A DNA stretch of 64,000 bases from Edaphosphingomonas laterariae (GTDB taxonomy: Bacteria; Pseudomonadota; Alphaproteobacteria; Sphingomonadales; Sphingomonadaceae), in the NCBI RefSeq assembly GCF_900188165.1, contig NZ_FZOS01000002.1, positions 186,001 to 250,000 of the forward strand, given 5' to 3'. Positions within the stretch are counted from its first letter, which is position 1. Each line of letters starts with the position of its first letter. Shown one piece after another: positions 54,327-63,527 of the stretch. The notes under the pieces were generated by a model. The model searched no databases and was not told the origin of the DNA. It saw only the letters and a list, made by a program, of their open reading frames with translations. The translations under genes and the position numbers were made by a program.

Positions 54327-54977
54327 GTGTGGCGGTGGCTGTGGAACGGAGCCGGCCATTACATGATGACGGCTATTCCGGAAAAAAGGCAACATCCGTT
54401 ACCTTGGCGGAAATCTGCGGTTTTTGACGCAACAAAAAGGGCAACCTCACCGCAACAAGGTAACGTTAGAAAAAGGCAACATTTCATATCGAAAAACCCT
54501 AGGATTTCTGCGGGTGTTGCGTTTTTTCGCGCCAGAGGTGACGAAAGGTAACGCCTCAAAGGCAACACAGATTTCCATTGCAATCCAATAGGTTGACCTA
54601 TCGATTTCGGGGCAGGTAGCGGATGTTGCGGTTTCCCGCCTATGCCATATCCTCTGGCGGCCACCGGCGGCGAAAGCCTCACGCGGATTGACCGCTGCGC
54701 CGTGATCCACCCGCAAGCGCGCCTGGACGATAAGAGTGGGGCCGGTGGCTGCATCAAAGCGCATCAGCGCGTCGCCTCTGCAGATCATTCATCGGCCTAG
54801 GCTGCCGGCCATTTCCGGCCTGATCGGATCGTGCATCAAAAGGGACATGAAAAGTGCGCGGGCGAGGCGGGGGGAAAAGCGCGCGATTTGGGGTCGCGGC
54901 GAGCGGGGCGCCCCCTCGGGGCGGCAGCCCTCGCGGCCGAGTTCGACCGCATGGTGCGTCGGCACCACTGACTGGAC
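54327..54977. other. 650-base stretch without a confident gene
   Basis: Several overlapping open frames exist on both strands but none has a convincing start or composition. The first half (to about 54,600) is richer in A and T than its surroundings and holds the GGCAACA repeats (54386-54567). The second half returns to high GC. Confidence 0.5.
54386..54567. repeat. Dispersed GGCAACA/GGTAACG repeats
   Basis: AAGGCAACA occurs at 54386-54394, 54473-54481 and 54559-54567. Variants are AAGGGCAACC at 54437-54446, GCAACAAGGTAACG near 54452, and AAAGGTAACG at 54544-54553. The inverse form TGTTGCG appears near 54514 and 54624. The density is far above chance for a high-GC phage and resembles binding-site or iteron arrays. 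Confidence 0.65.
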
Positions 54978-55322
54978 ATGAGGATGGTGACCGATCACAA
55001 CGCTGGCATGGACGGACTGCAGGAGTATCAGCGCCGCTTTTTCGAGCTGGCGACCAGCGACGACGCTGCCATCAGGCGCTTTGCGTTCATCGGCGCGCGG
55101 CGTGGCGACGCGCGCCGCTTCTATCAGGTCGAGCAGCTCCGCATCGACGCGACGGTCCTCGGCCTATCTCTCGAGACCTTTCAGGGCATCGTGGAGCGCG
55201 TGAACGATCGTGCGAAGATCTCGGCGACATGGGGAACCTTCGGCGACCGCCTGGCGGCGATCCGCGAGGAAATCTTCGCCGTCGCCGACAACAAAAAGGG
55301 CGCCGGTTTCCCGACGCCCTGA
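54978..55322 (+). CDS. Phage protein of unknown function
   Basis: 114 residues from the ATG at 54978 (a second in-frame ATG is at 54984). It is helical and charged, with no membrane segment (LQEYQRRFFELATSDDAAIRR, then IREEIFAVADNKKG). It is convergent with the next gene (nine-base gap). No known family is recognised. Confidence 0.6.
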   Translation: MRMVTDHNAGMDGLQEYQRRFFELATSDDAAIRRFAFIGARRGDARRFYQVEQLRIDATVLGLSLETFQGIVERVNDRAKISATWGTFGDRLAAIREEIFAVADNKKGAGFPTP

Positions 55323-55331
55323 CTTTGGAAA

Positions 55332-55625
55332 TTAGCCGTCAGTTCTGCGGAACCGGGCAATCGTATCGCCTTCAAACACGGCGATAATGGGCCCCCAGCC
55401 CGCCATAGGGCCGTGGTCGATTGTTCCCAAAAACCCGTTGATTACGCCAAGAATACCAGTGCGATAGGTGTCACCATGCTTCGCCACTTGAACGGAGGGA
55501 TGGTTCGCAATTGCACACCCGCAGGGCGGTCGATGGGAAACGAGGTCGTTCACAAAGGAACTGTCGAGCGCGAGCAACTCGTTCAGGAAGGCTATCATCG
55601 CGTCGGCTTCGGGTCTGACGGTCAT
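55332..55625 (-). CDS. Small conserved-type phage protein
   Basis: 97 residues. AFLNELLALDSSFVNDLVSHRPPCG and HPSVQVAKHG then GILGVINGFLGTIDHGPMAGWGPIIAVFEGD follow a pattern I know from many small tailed-phage and prophage open frames of unknown function. GGAAGCGGAGAC precedes the ATG. It is directly downstream of the portal gene on the same strand (24-base gap). Confidence 0.75.
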   Translation of the reverse strand: MTVRPEADAMIAFLNELLALDSSFVNDLVSHRPPCGCAIANHPSVQVAKHGDTYRTGILGVINGFLGTIDHGPMAGWGPIIAVFEGDTIARFRRTDG

Positions 55626-55649
55626 GTCTCCGCTTCCTTTCGTGATCTA

Positions 55650-56699
55650 TCACGCCGCTTCGGCGCGCACCCGTTCGCGGAAGCGCACCGCTTCGACGCC
55701 GAGCTGATCGTTGAGATCGAGGAACACGGCCTGCAGCGGCTCGATCTCCAGTTCGAAGAACCCGTCTAGCGCCTTGGCCGGATCGCCGAAGCCGCCGGCA
55801 TTGGCGGGCACGATGCCGAGCAGCTGGGGCGGCACACGGTGCGCGGCTAGGACGTCGTCGCGCGTCGTGTTCTTGATGCCGAGAAACTCGTCCTTCGCCC
55901 CGGCCTCGGCGATCGGCAGCAGCTTGAGGCCATCCTGTTTGCCATCGGGCGCGTGGAGCAACAGATTGCGGAAATTGCCCGGTCCCTTCGCGTTTTTCAG
56001 GGCCTCCTTCATCTTGTCGACATCGCCATCCGCGAACTGGCCCGTCGCGTACAGGATATAGCCGGCATGGCTGCCGTTCAGATAATAGCGGCGGCGGAAC
56101 AGTGTCGCGCTTTCGTTGAGCAGCGCCGACTGCAGGGCCGACAGATATTCGGGCAGCCCATAGATCTCCTGATTGATATCAGGCGCCATGATCGCGGCGA
56201 TGCGCCCTTCGGGATATTCCACCTCGTCGCGCTGGCTGGGCGTCCACCAGAAGGTGCCCGGCTTCACGCCGCGCCGGGTGTATTTGGCGAGGCTGTGGCC
56301 GATATCGAGCACCCCGCCCAGGCGGTTGCGCCGGATCTCGAAGAATGCGTTGCCGAAAACGAGATAGTCCATCACGGCAGCCATGAACGTCTTGCGCGAC
56401 AGCCAGGGCGTCGGATCAAGGCTGGCAGCCAGCAGGTTGCGCTTGAGCAGGATCGCCGAGCTGTGGTGCGGCGAAACGCGGAAGGCGCGGGCAAGGCCAT
56501 GGAAGGGCACCGGCGGCTCGTACCAACGATGATTGTGCCAGCATTCGAACATCTCGAGCATGGTGGCGCGATCAAGCACCGGCTCGGGATCGCCGAAGCT
56601 GAACGCCTGAATGCCGCGATTGTCATTGGACGCCTCGATCGCGCCGGAACGGGCGTCGCGGGCCTCGGCCCGGCTCATGCGGCGCGCGCGCTTGCTCAT
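55650..56699 (-). CDS. Phage portal protein (P2 gpQ family)
   Basis: 349 residues. Portal proteins form the dodecamer at the head vertex through which DNA is packed. FSFGDPEPVLDRATMLEMFECWHNHRWYEPPVPFHGLAR and the NAFFEIRRNRLGG / DINQEIYGLPEYLSALQSALLNESATLFRRRYY run are P2 gpQ features. The length is close to the 344 residues of P2 Q. Its ATG shares one base with the stop of the terminase gene. Confidence 0.92.
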   Translation of the reverse strand: MSKRARRMSRAEARDARSGAIEASNDNRGIQAFSFGDPEPVLDRATMLEMFECWHNHRWYEPPVPFHGLARAFRVSPHHSSAILLKRNLLAASLDPTPWLSRKTFMAAVMDYLVFGNAFFEIRRNRLGGVLDIGHSLAKYTRRGVKPGTFWWTPSQRDEVEYPEGRIAAIMAPDINQEIYGLPEYLSALQSALLNESATLFRRRYYLNGSHAGYILYATGQFADGDVDKMKEALKNAKGPGNFRNLLLHAPDGKQDGLKLLPIAEAGAKDEFLGIKNTTRDDVLAAHRVPPQLLGIVPANAGGFGDPAKALDGFFELEIEPLQAVFLDLNDQLGVEAVRFRERVRAEAA

Positions 56700-58549
56700 C
56701 AGAAAATCTCCATGGTTGATTTCGGCCGTTCCTTCCCGTCGAGCGGCTCGTTCATCAGGATATGCATCGTCGCCCAGGCGAGATCGGCGTGGCCGTCATT
56801 GCCGCCGCGCCCGGCCTTGAAGGTGACGTTGCGCCCGCTGGTGGTCAGCGTTTTCTTGATCGAGACGAAGGCGGACACGAGATCCAGCCACCCACCGTCG
56901 AACGCCAGGCGGCCACGCCGGATGACGTTCTGCGCCTTCATGATCATGCCGGCTTTCAGCTCGAGCGAATATTCGATCTTCGCCACGGCGGTATTGGGCA
57001 TCGCGCCCGGCTTGGCGAGCAGCTGATAGACGCCGGCGCCGACGCCCTTGGCGTCGATGCCGAGATAGGTGCAGTTGTACCGCTTGAGCACCGCCTTGAT
57101 GAATTCGGCCTGCTGCTCGAAATCCAAGCCCCGGAGCTGGTGGCGCTCGAGCAGGCGGAACGGCCCGCCCTCGACCAGCGGCGGCGCGGCAATGACCAGC
57201 GCGGCGTTGTCGCCGTCCTCGCTTTCCTGCGGATCATAGCCCGCCCACACCGATCGGCTGCCATAGGGACGATCGGCGTCGGGGTTGAAATCCTCCCAAT
57301 CGGCCAGGCTGTCGCAGCCGCAGGCGATCAGGTCGTTGAACTTGAAGGCGGACAGGCTGTCATCGACAAACTCGCACCCAAACAGGTTGGCGAATTCGTC
57401 GGGCGCATATTCGTCCTGCAGCTCGTCGATATCGAACAGGTCACAGCCACCGGCTTCGGCGTCGCGAATGGTGACGATATGGCGCCAGATCCGATCCGGC
57501 CCGACCGATCCGGCAGCCAGCGCGGCATGGCTGACATCGAATTCAACCCGATCGGCCTTTTTCCGTCGCCGGTTGCGGCGCTCGCCCGTCCAATAGGGAT
57601 AGGCCGGGTGGGCGACAGTCGATGGCGTGGAAAAGTAGGTTTTTCGCCATTTCTTATGGGTCGCCATGCCCGAGGCGACCTTGTTCAGCTCCTCGAACGA
57701 ATGGACCCAGAAGAATTCGTCGAAATAGAAATTTCCGTGCCGGCCCTGCGCCGTGCGAAAGTTCGTGCCAAGGAAGTGGAATTCGGCCGCCGCTTCCTCG
57801 GCCGGGCGCAGATCCGACGTGATCAGCATCGGGTCGCCGGTGAGGCTCACCCCGACCAGCTTGGCGAAGCTGACGATGTAGGACCGGAACTGATGCGCCT
57901 GCGCCTTGGAGGCCGACAGGAAGATCTGGTTTCGGCCCGTTTCGATCGCGTCGATCAGCGCTTCGAAGGCGAAATAATAGGTCGCACCGATCTGGCGCGA
58001 CTTGAGGATCATGCGCGTGCGCTGATCCTTCTCGTCCCACCATTTGCGCTGATAATCGTAGAGGCCGGCAAGGAAGATGCGCTTCAGCTCGGCGCATTGC
58101 TCCTCGGTGAAATGGTTCTTTTTCGGCTTCTTGCGCGGCCCGGCGTTGCGGTTGCCGACATTTTCGTTGAGGTCGCCCTCATGGCCGCCCGGCTCTTCAT
58201 AGCGGCGGACGCGGGCAAGCGTGGCGATCTGGCGGCCGAGCGAATCCAGCTCGGCGAGGTCGCCGGCGGTCTTCTTCTCCTTGGCGACCAGCGCCATGAA
58301 CCGGATTTCGATCGCGTCTTCCAGCTTGCGGATCGAAGGCGCATCGTCCCAGCGATCGCGTTGCTTCCAGCTTTCGATGGTGGAGCGCGCGATCGCATCG
58401 CCCTTTTCGTTCGCAATGCCGTGCAGGGCGAATTCGTCGGCGATCTGGCTGATGCCCCAGCCACGCCAGAACAGGCTGCGCGCATGGCGGCGCGGATCGA
58501 ACTGCACATAGGCAGGCGGGACGATCGGAGGGACGCGCGCATCATTCAT
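56699..58549 (-). CDS. Phage terminase ATPase subunit (P2 gpP family)
   Basis: 616 residues. The N-terminal part has a helix-turn-helix (LFWRGWGISQIADEFALHG), the ATPase has the Walker A-like MILKSRQIGATYYFAFEAL and Walker B FYFDEFFW, and the C-terminal nuclease-like part is intact (WAGYDPQESEDGDNAALV). It drives DNA packaging with gpM. It is divergent from gpO across 152 bases, as in P2. Confidence 0.93.
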   Translation of the reverse strand: MNDARVPPIVPPAYVQFDPRRHARSLFWRGWGISQIADEFALHGIANEKGDAIARSTIESWKQRDRWDDAPSIRKLEDAIEIRFMALVAKEKKTAGDLAELDSLGRQIATLARVRRYEEPGGHEGDLNENVGNRNAGPRKKPKKNHFTEEQCAELKRIFLAGLYDYQRKWWDEKDQRTRMILKSRQIGATYYFAFEALIDAIETGRNQIFLSASKAQAHQFRSYIVSFAKLVGVSLTGDPMLITSDLRPAEEAAAEFHFLGTNFRTAQGRHGNFYFDEFFWVHSFEELNKVASGMATHKKWRKTYFSTPSTVAHPAYPYWTGERRNRRRKKADRVEFDVSHAALAAGSVGPDRIWRHIVTIRDAEAGGCDLFDIDELQDEYAPDEFANLFGCEFVDDSLSAFKFNDLIACGCDSLADWEDFNPDADRPYGSRSVWAGYDPQESEDGDNAALVIAAPPLVEGGPFRLLERHQLRGLDFEQQAEFIKAVLKRYNCTYLGIDAKGVGAGVYQLLAKPGAMPNTAVAKIEYSLELKAGMIMKAQNVIRRGRLAFDGGWLDLVSAFVSIKKTLTTSGRNVTFKAGRGGNDGHADLAWATMHILMNEPLDGKERPKSTMEIF

Positions 58550-58701
58550 CGCGGCGGACGTTAAGCGGCGCCCACGCCCCGCCCACGGCCGTCATCTTGT
58601 GGAAATACCTTCCCACACCATGACTTGCTTGAGCCTCACGGCCCCTTCGGTCCCTGTTCGGCGGCGATCACGCCACGCTGCAGCAATCCGAGGGACCGTT
58701 C

Positions 58702-59514
58702 ATGGCCAAGTCCAAATTCTTCCGCATCGCCGTCGAAGGCGCCACCGTCGACGGGCGTGAGATCACGCGCCAGTGGCTGGAAGAAATGGCCGCGTCCTAC
58801 ACGCCCGACACCTATACGGCGCGCATCAATTGCGAGCATATCGCCGGTTACAGCCCCGATCGGCCCTTCAACGCCTATGGCTCCGTGCTGTCGCTGAAAA
58901 CCGAGGCGGTTTCACTCAAGATCGACGGCAAGGATCAGCCCCGTCTGGGCCTGTTCGCGGAGATCGAGGCCAACGATCAGCTGGTCGAGATCAACAAGGC
59001 CGGGCAGAAGCTGTTCACCTCGTGCGAGATCCACCCGAATTTCGCCGGCACGGGCAAGGCCTATCTGGTCGGCCTGGCGGTGACGGACAGCCCGGCCTCG
59101 CTGGGCACCGAACCCCTGAAATTCGCGGCCATGTCGCGGCCCAACCTGTTCACGCCGGCGGAAGAAATCGAACTGGCCATCGAGCCTTCGGCGCCCGATC
59201 CCAGCGCCGGCGCATTCGCAGCGGTGAAAGACTTTTTCGCAAGCCTGACCGCCAAGCCGCAACAGCAGGAGCCGCCGGCGCAGCCCGATCCCAAGCCGGC
59301 CAATGACAATGTCGCGCTCGCGCAGCTGGCCGAGGGCATGTCGCGGATGACGGCAGCGATGGAGACCTCGGCCACTGCCACCACCGCCCGCGTCGACAAG
59401 CTCGCGGCGGATCTCGGCGCGCTCAAGGCCCAGCTCGAAAAGACCGAACAGCCCGGCAATTTCACCCGCCCCCCGGCGACCGGCGGCGGCGGGACGATCC
59501 AGACGGACTGCTGA
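58702..59514 (+). CDS. Capsid scaffolding protein / protease (P2 gpO family)
   Basis: 270 residues. The N-terminal protease domain shows SKFFRIAVEGATVDGREITRQWLEEMAASYTPDTYTARINCEHI; the conserved His and the later Ser (TSCEIHPNF) belong to the gpO serine-protease site. The C-terminal helical part (LAQLAEGMSRMTAAMETS) is the scaffold. It matures the head with gpN. The start is the ATG at 58702, behind GAGGGA. Confidence 0.9.
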   Translation: MAKSKFFRIAVEGATVDGREITRQWLEEMAASYTPDTYTARINCEHIAGYSPDRPFNAYGSVLSLKTEAVSLKIDGKDQPRLGLFAEIEANDQLVEINKAGQKLFTSCEIHPNFAGTGKAYLVGLAVTDSPASLGTEPLKFAAMSRPNLFTPAEEIELAIEPSAPDPSAGAFAAVKDFFASLTAKPQQQEPPAQPDPKPANDNVALAQLAEGMSRMTAAMETSATATTARVDKLAADLGALKAQLEKTEQPGNFTRPPATGGGGTIQTDC

Positions 59515-59570
59515 TCCGCGCCCGCAACCGCACGCCCACGCCCCTGCCAGCCCGCCCCTAGGAGCACTCA

Positions 59571-60653
59571 ATGCGCAACTCGACCCGCCTGCTGTTCACC
59601 GCCTATGTCAGCCAGATCGCGCTGCTGAACGGCGTCGCCGACGCATCCGTCAAATTCACCGTCTCGCCCGCGGTCGAACAGACGCTCGAAGAGAAGATTC
59701 AGGAATCGAGCGAGTTTCTGCAGCAGATCCAGATCATCGGCGTGCCGGAGCAGACCGGCCAAAAGGTAGGTGTGGGCGTCACCCGATCCATCGCCGGGCG
59801 CACCAACACGGCCGCCGGCAATCGCCGCACGCCGACCGACCCCACCGACACCTCGGACGAAGGCACCTATTTCTGCCGGCAGACCAATTACGACCATGCG
59901 ATCAAATATGCGAAGATCGACGCATGGCGGCATAAGCCGGAGTTCCAGACGCTGCTGCGCGATGCGATCCTGAAACAGCAGGGCCGCGACCGGATCATGA
60001 TCGGCTTCAACGGCACGTCGGCGGCGGCGGGGACCGATCGCGTTGCCAATCCGCTGCTGCAGGACGTCAACGAGGGCTGGCTCCACAAGATCCGCACGCG
60101 CGCGCCGGCGCGCTATCTTGACGACGGCGCGCTGACCGCCAACCCGACCAAGGCGATCTATGTCGCTTCGGGTGTCGAGGTGGTCGACGCCGACGCGACG
60201 AACATCGCCACCGCGAAGGCCGATTACGCCAATCTCGATGCGCTCGCCTTCGACGCGCTGGATCTGCTCGATCCCTGGCATCGCGGCGATACCGATCTTG
60301 TCGTCATCGTCGGCTGGAAGCTGGTGAAGGACAAGTATCTGAACCTGCTGCAGGCCGCTGGCGATACGGCGACCGAGGGCGAGGCGGCGCACCGCATCCT
60401 CACTTTGCCCAAGCAGCTCGCCGGCAAGCGCGCGATCATCGTGCCCTTCTTCCCGGAAGATGGCCTGCTGATCACCAGCCTCGATAACCTGTCGATCTAT
60501 TGGCAGGAAGAGACGCGCCGCCGCCAGATCAAGGATGAACCGGCGCTCGACCAGATCGAGAATTACGAGAGCGTCAACGAGGACTTCGTGGTCGAGGATT
60601 ACGGCCGCTGCGCCTTCGTCGAAAACATCGTCATGGGCAAGAAGCCCGCCTGA
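59571..60653 (+). CDS. Major capsid protein (P2 gpN family)
   Basis: 360 residues, matching the 357 of P2 N. The N-terminus TRLLFTAYVSQIALLNGVADASVKFTVSPAVEQTLEEKIQESSEFLQQI in pieces and IIVPFFPEDGLLITSLDNLSIYWQEETRRRQI are gpN hallmarks. AGGAGC precedes the ATG. It forms the HK97-like shell. Confidence 0.94.
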   Translation: MRNSTRLLFTAYVSQIALLNGVADASVKFTVSPAVEQTLEEKIQESSEFLQQIQIIGVPEQTGQKVGVGVTRSIAGRTNTAAGNRRTPTDPTDTSDEGTYFCRQTNYDHAIKYAKIDAWRHKPEFQTLLRDAILKQQGRDRIMIGFNGTSAAAGTDRVANPLLQDVNEGWLHKIRTRAPARYLDDGALTANPTKAIYVASGVEVVDADATNIATAKADYANLDALAFDALDLLDPWHRGDTDLVVIVGWKLVKDKYLNLLQAAGDTATEGEAAHRILTLPKQLAGKRAIIVPFFPEDGLLITSLDNLSIYWQEETRRRQIKDEPALDQIENYESVNEDFVVEDYGRCAFVENIVMGKKPA

Positions 60654-60702
60654 TCGGCCGACACAGGCCTTCGCTAACCGCCCCACCTGACAGGACACGC
60701 AC

Positions 60703-61584
60703 ATGAGCCTCGCTCGCCGTCACAGGGATCGCATCCTTGCTGCCCAAACCGTTGCGTCCGCTCCCAATCGTGGGGCGGGGCAGCCTCCCGCCGCCGGCAC
60801 CCCCACGCCGGCGGCGGGAGCGCAAAACCCACCGGCAGAACGCGCGGCCGCGCAAGTCGCGCTGCGCTTCACCCATGATCTCCGCCGCTTGAAGGAAATC
60901 AAGGCGGTCAGCGGCAAGATCGCGGCCAAGGCGGTGATGCTGCCCGAATATCAGAGCTGGGTCGAAGGTACGGTGGCGGCGGACGCTGGCGTCGGCGCGG
61001 GCACCACGGCCGAGATCGTGCCGACCTATATGGTGTGGCTGATCGACACGGCGGCCTATGGCGAAGCGCTGGATCTCGTCCCCTTCCTGCTCCGGCACAA
61101 GGTCGCGATGCCGGCGCGCTACAATCGCGACGTCGCCACCGTTGTCCTCGAGGAGATCGCCGACGCGGCGCTCAAGCAGCAGAATGCCGGCGAGGCGTTC
61201 GAGCTGGCCGTGCTGGAACGCGTCGCCACGCTGACCGACGACATCGATCTGCACGATGAACCGCGCGCCAAGCTCTACAAGGCGATCGGCATCGAACATA
61301 TGCGCCAGGGCGAGGAAGCCGAAGCCGGCCCCGCCGCGCGCACCGCGCTGCTGGCCGCCGCCAATGCCTTCCGCAAGGCACACGGCCACGACAGCCGCAT
61401 CGGCGTGCAAGGCAGGATCAAGCGCGCCGAAAAGCTGATCGCCGTGATCGACGCCGCTGCGGCAGCGGCCGAAAAGGCGGCCGAACAGGGCGGGGGCGAA
61501 ACCCCGACCGACGCTGAACAGACCGAAACGAAGGCCGAGGGCGAAGCCCCGGCCGATACCGATCAGGGCGGCACCGCCGCCTGA
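60703..61584 (+). CDS. Terminase endonuclease subunit (P2 gpM family)
   Basis: 293 residues, longer than P2 M (247) because of an Ala/Pro-rich N-terminal insert (GQPPAAGTPTPAAGAQN) and an acidic Glu/Thr tail (GGGETPTDAEQTETKAEG). The central domain is typical (MLPEYQSWVEGTVAADAG, VPTYMVWLIDTAAYGEALDLVPFLLRH). It cuts cos ends with gpP. Confidence 0.9.
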   Translation: MSLARRHRDRILAAQTVASAPNRGAGQPPAAGTPTPAAGAQNPPAERAAAQVALRFTHDLRRLKEIKAVSGKIAAKAVMLPEYQSWVEGTVAADAGVGAGTTAEIVPTYMVWLIDTAAYGEALDLVPFLLRHKVAMPARYNRDVATVVLEEIADAALKQQNAGEAFELAVLERVATLTDDIDLHDEPRAKLYKAIGIEHMRQGEEAEAGPAARTALLAAANAFRKAHGHDSRIGVQGRIKRAEKLIAVIDAAAAAAEKAAEQGGGETPTDAEQTETKAEGEAPADTDQGGTAA

Positions 61585-61696
61585 CCAGCTCGCCCCCCGG
61601 CGCTCGGGGGCGGATCGCGCGAAGCGGGAGGCCATCATGGCCGCAGGGCCGCTTTCTGCCCCGATCCTCACCCCCGTAAGCCCGTGAGGCGGCCCG

Positions 61697-62179
61697 ATGT
61701 CCTTCGTCATCAATCTCGACGATCCACCCGTTCCCCCCGAACCCGGCCCCGCCGACGCGCCGATCGCCGGCGGCTGGTTTCCCGCAATCGATCCGCGCAA
61801 GATCCGCGAAGGCTATCGCATCCGCGAAGCGGTGACGCCGGCGCGGCTGCGCGAGGCGCTGATTGCCGCCATCATCACCGTGACCAACGATCTTGGCGCA
61901 TGGCAGGCTGGGCAGGACGCCGCCGGCCATGCCTCGCTCGCCGCCGTTCCCGCGCCGTCGATCGACGGCCAGTCGCGCCTGCTGCACCTCTATGTCCGCG
62001 CCGTCGCCCTCAACGCGAAGGCGGAGATCGTCGAACGCTATCGCGACATCGATATCACCGGCCCCGGCGAACGCCGCGCCGAGGATCTTGACCCTTCGGT
62101 GGGCGAGCTGCGCCGCGATGCGCTCCATGCCGTGCGCGACATTCTGGGCAAGAGCCGCACCACGGTCGAACTGATCTGA
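61697..62179 (+). CDS. Head completion protein (P2 gpL family)
   Basis: 160 residues, near the 169 of P2 L. GGWFPAIDPRKIREGYRIREAVTPARLREALIAAI and YVRAVALNAKAEIVERYRDIDITGPGERRAEDLDPSVGELRRDALHAVRDILGK are family features. It closes the filled head. Its stop abuts the gpX start (one base shared). Confidence 0.88.
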   Translation: MSFVINLDDPPVPPEPGPADAPIAGGWFPAIDPRKIREGYRIREAVTPARLREALIAAIITVTNDLGAWQAGQDAAGHASLAAVPAPSIDGQSRLLHLYVRAVALNAKAEIVERYRDIDITGPGERRAEDLDPSVGELRRDALHAVRDILGKSRTTVELI

Positions 62180-62391
62180 TGCCGATCATGGTCCGCGCGC
62201 GCCAGGGCGACACGCTCGATGCATTGATCTGGCGGGAGGCCGCACTCGGCTCGGCCGCGATCGGCGCGGTGCTGGAAGCCAATCCCGGCCTTGCCGATTT
62301 CGGGCCGGTGCTGCCGCTCGGCACGCCCGTCACCATCCCCGACATGGCGCCCGTCGCCGTCGCCGACCCTCTTATCAACCTGTGGGATTGA
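62179..62391 (+). CDS. Tail protein X (P2 gpX family)
   Basis: 70 residues with a LysM-like fold: RARQGDTLDALIWREAALGSAAIGAVLEANPGLADFGPVLPLGT has the QGDTLD and NPGLAD anchors of gpX. It is essential for P2 tail assembly. Its length matches the 67 of P2 X. Confidence 0.9.
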   Translation: MPIMVRARQGDTLDALIWREAALGSAAIGAVLEANPGLADFGPVLPLGTPVTIPDMAPVAVADPLINLWD

Positions 62392-62394
62392 CGC

Positions 62395-62727
62395 ATGGAC
62401 CTTCGCCACATCCTCGAACCCGCATTGTCCGCACTTGGCGCGCTGGCCCCGTCGCTGATCGGATCGGCTGTCGCACAGGCATGGAAGCCGGGCCTGCCCT
62501 GGCGCCAGCGCATCCTGCAATGGGTCGTTGGCTCGACAGTCAGCTATTACGCCACCATCGGCGTGATCCAGCTGACGGGCTGGAACGAATTCGTCGCGCA
62601 GTCGATCGCCTTCGCGATCGCGCTTCTCGCCTTCGATGCAACGCCGCGCGTGATCGCCGCCGCCGGCGACGTGCTGGCGGACCTGCCTGCTCGGCTGATT
62701 GACCGCCTTTTCGGAAAGGGCCGCTGA
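62395..62727 (+). CDS. Holin-like small membrane protein
   Basis: 110 residues with two or three hydrophobic stretches (LGALAPSLIGSAVAQAW, YYATIGVIQLTGW, FVAQSIAFAIALLAFDA) and a basic tail (LIDRLFGKGR). The slot directly after X and before the endolysin is where P2-like phages put the holin (P2 Y). Family membership cannot be shown by eye, so the call rests on hydropathy and position. Confidence 0.6.
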   Translation: MDLRHILEPALSALGALAPSLIGSAVAQAWKPGLPWRQRILQWVVGSTVSYYATIGVIQLTGWNEFVAQSIAFAIALLAFDATPRVIAAAGDVLADLPARLIDRLFGKGR

Positions 62728-63041
62728 TGGACTGCCTATCCCTCCCCTGTGAATCGATGTTTCAGGTGGATTTGATCGATGGGATCCACTGCGAAGTCGA
62801 TCCCGTCACGGGTGCCTACGTAGTCGTGGATCCGCTTACACCCGACCAACGGACATCGTGCGATGCATGGCTGCTGATCGGCGGAGTTGAGATCCCGGCG
62901 GAGCGAAGGGCAGCGGCTGAGGATAAGCGCGCGCATCTCGCCTCGCTGATCGAGCGGGTTCGCGCCTGCCTAACCCTCGCATCTCCCTGCAACGATTGTC
63001 CAATCCACGACGTGGAAGGCTGTAACAGTGCGCAAAATTGA
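62727..63041 (+). CDS. Cys-rich protein in the lysis cassette, unknown
   Basis: 104 residues. Eight Cys are present, with SPCNDCPIHDVEGC near the end resembling a metal site. There is no signal peptide or membrane helix. It is coupled to the holin-like gene (one shared base) and overlaps the endolysin start by 14 bases. A role in lysis control is possible. Confidence 0.65.
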   Translation: MDCLSLPCESMFQVDLIDGIHCEVDPVTGAYVVVDPLTPDQRTSCDAWLLIGGVEIPAERRAAAEDKRAHLASLIERVRACLTLASPCNDCPIHDVEGCNSAQN

Positions 63042-63525
63042 CCGCATCAACGTCCATTGCACCGCCACGCGCGTCGGGCGGCCCTATACCATCGCGGATA
63101 TCGACCGCGATCATAAGGCGCGCGGCTTCGGCAAGGGCGCATCGCGGCCCTGCGGCTATCACTACGTGATCTATGCCGATGGCACCGTCCATATCGGGCG
63201 GCAGGAATATGAGGTCGGCGCCAACGCCGCCGGCTACAACGCATCTTCGATCGGGATCGTCTATGTCGGCGGTCTCGATGCGAACGGGAAGCCGGCGGAC
63301 ACCCGCACGCCCGCGCAGAAGGCGGCACTGGCGAGCCTCGTCCGTAGCGTCGCCCGGCGCTACAACGTCCCGCCCGCGCGCATCCTCGGCCATCGCGATC
63401 TGTCGCCGGATCTGAACGGAAACGGCAAGGTCGATCCGTTCGAATGGACGAAGGTCTGCCCGTGCTTCGACGTGCAGGCCGAAGTGCCCGGCTGGCTGCC
63501 CCCCTCCCCATCCGGCGGAGCCTGA
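63028..63525 (+). CDS. Endolysin, N-acetylmuramoyl-L-alanine amidase
   Basis: 165 residues of the amidase_2/PGRP fold. NVHCTATRVGRPYTIADIDRDHKARGF begins the domain, with zinc His in VHC and GHRD (ILGHRDLSPDLNGNGKVDPFEWTKVCPCFDV). A Tyr and the Cys zinc ligand are in place as in T7 lysozyme. It starts with GTG behind GGAAGG. It has no signal peptide, so it needs the holin. Confidence 0.88.
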   Translation: MRKIDRINVHCTATRVGRPYTIADIDRDHKARGFGKGASRPCGYHYVIYADGTVHIGRQEYEVGANAAGYNASSIGIVYVGGLDANGKPADTRTPAQKAALASLVRSVARRYNVPPARILGHRDLSPDLNGNGKVDPFEWTKVCPCFDVQAEVPGWLPPSPSGGA

Positions 63526-63527
63526 CG

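Noticed and set aside
54359-54788. Two overlapping open frames on the - strand in the repeat-rich phage segment
   Set aside because: No ribosome site, odd composition, and they read through the GGCAACA repeats.
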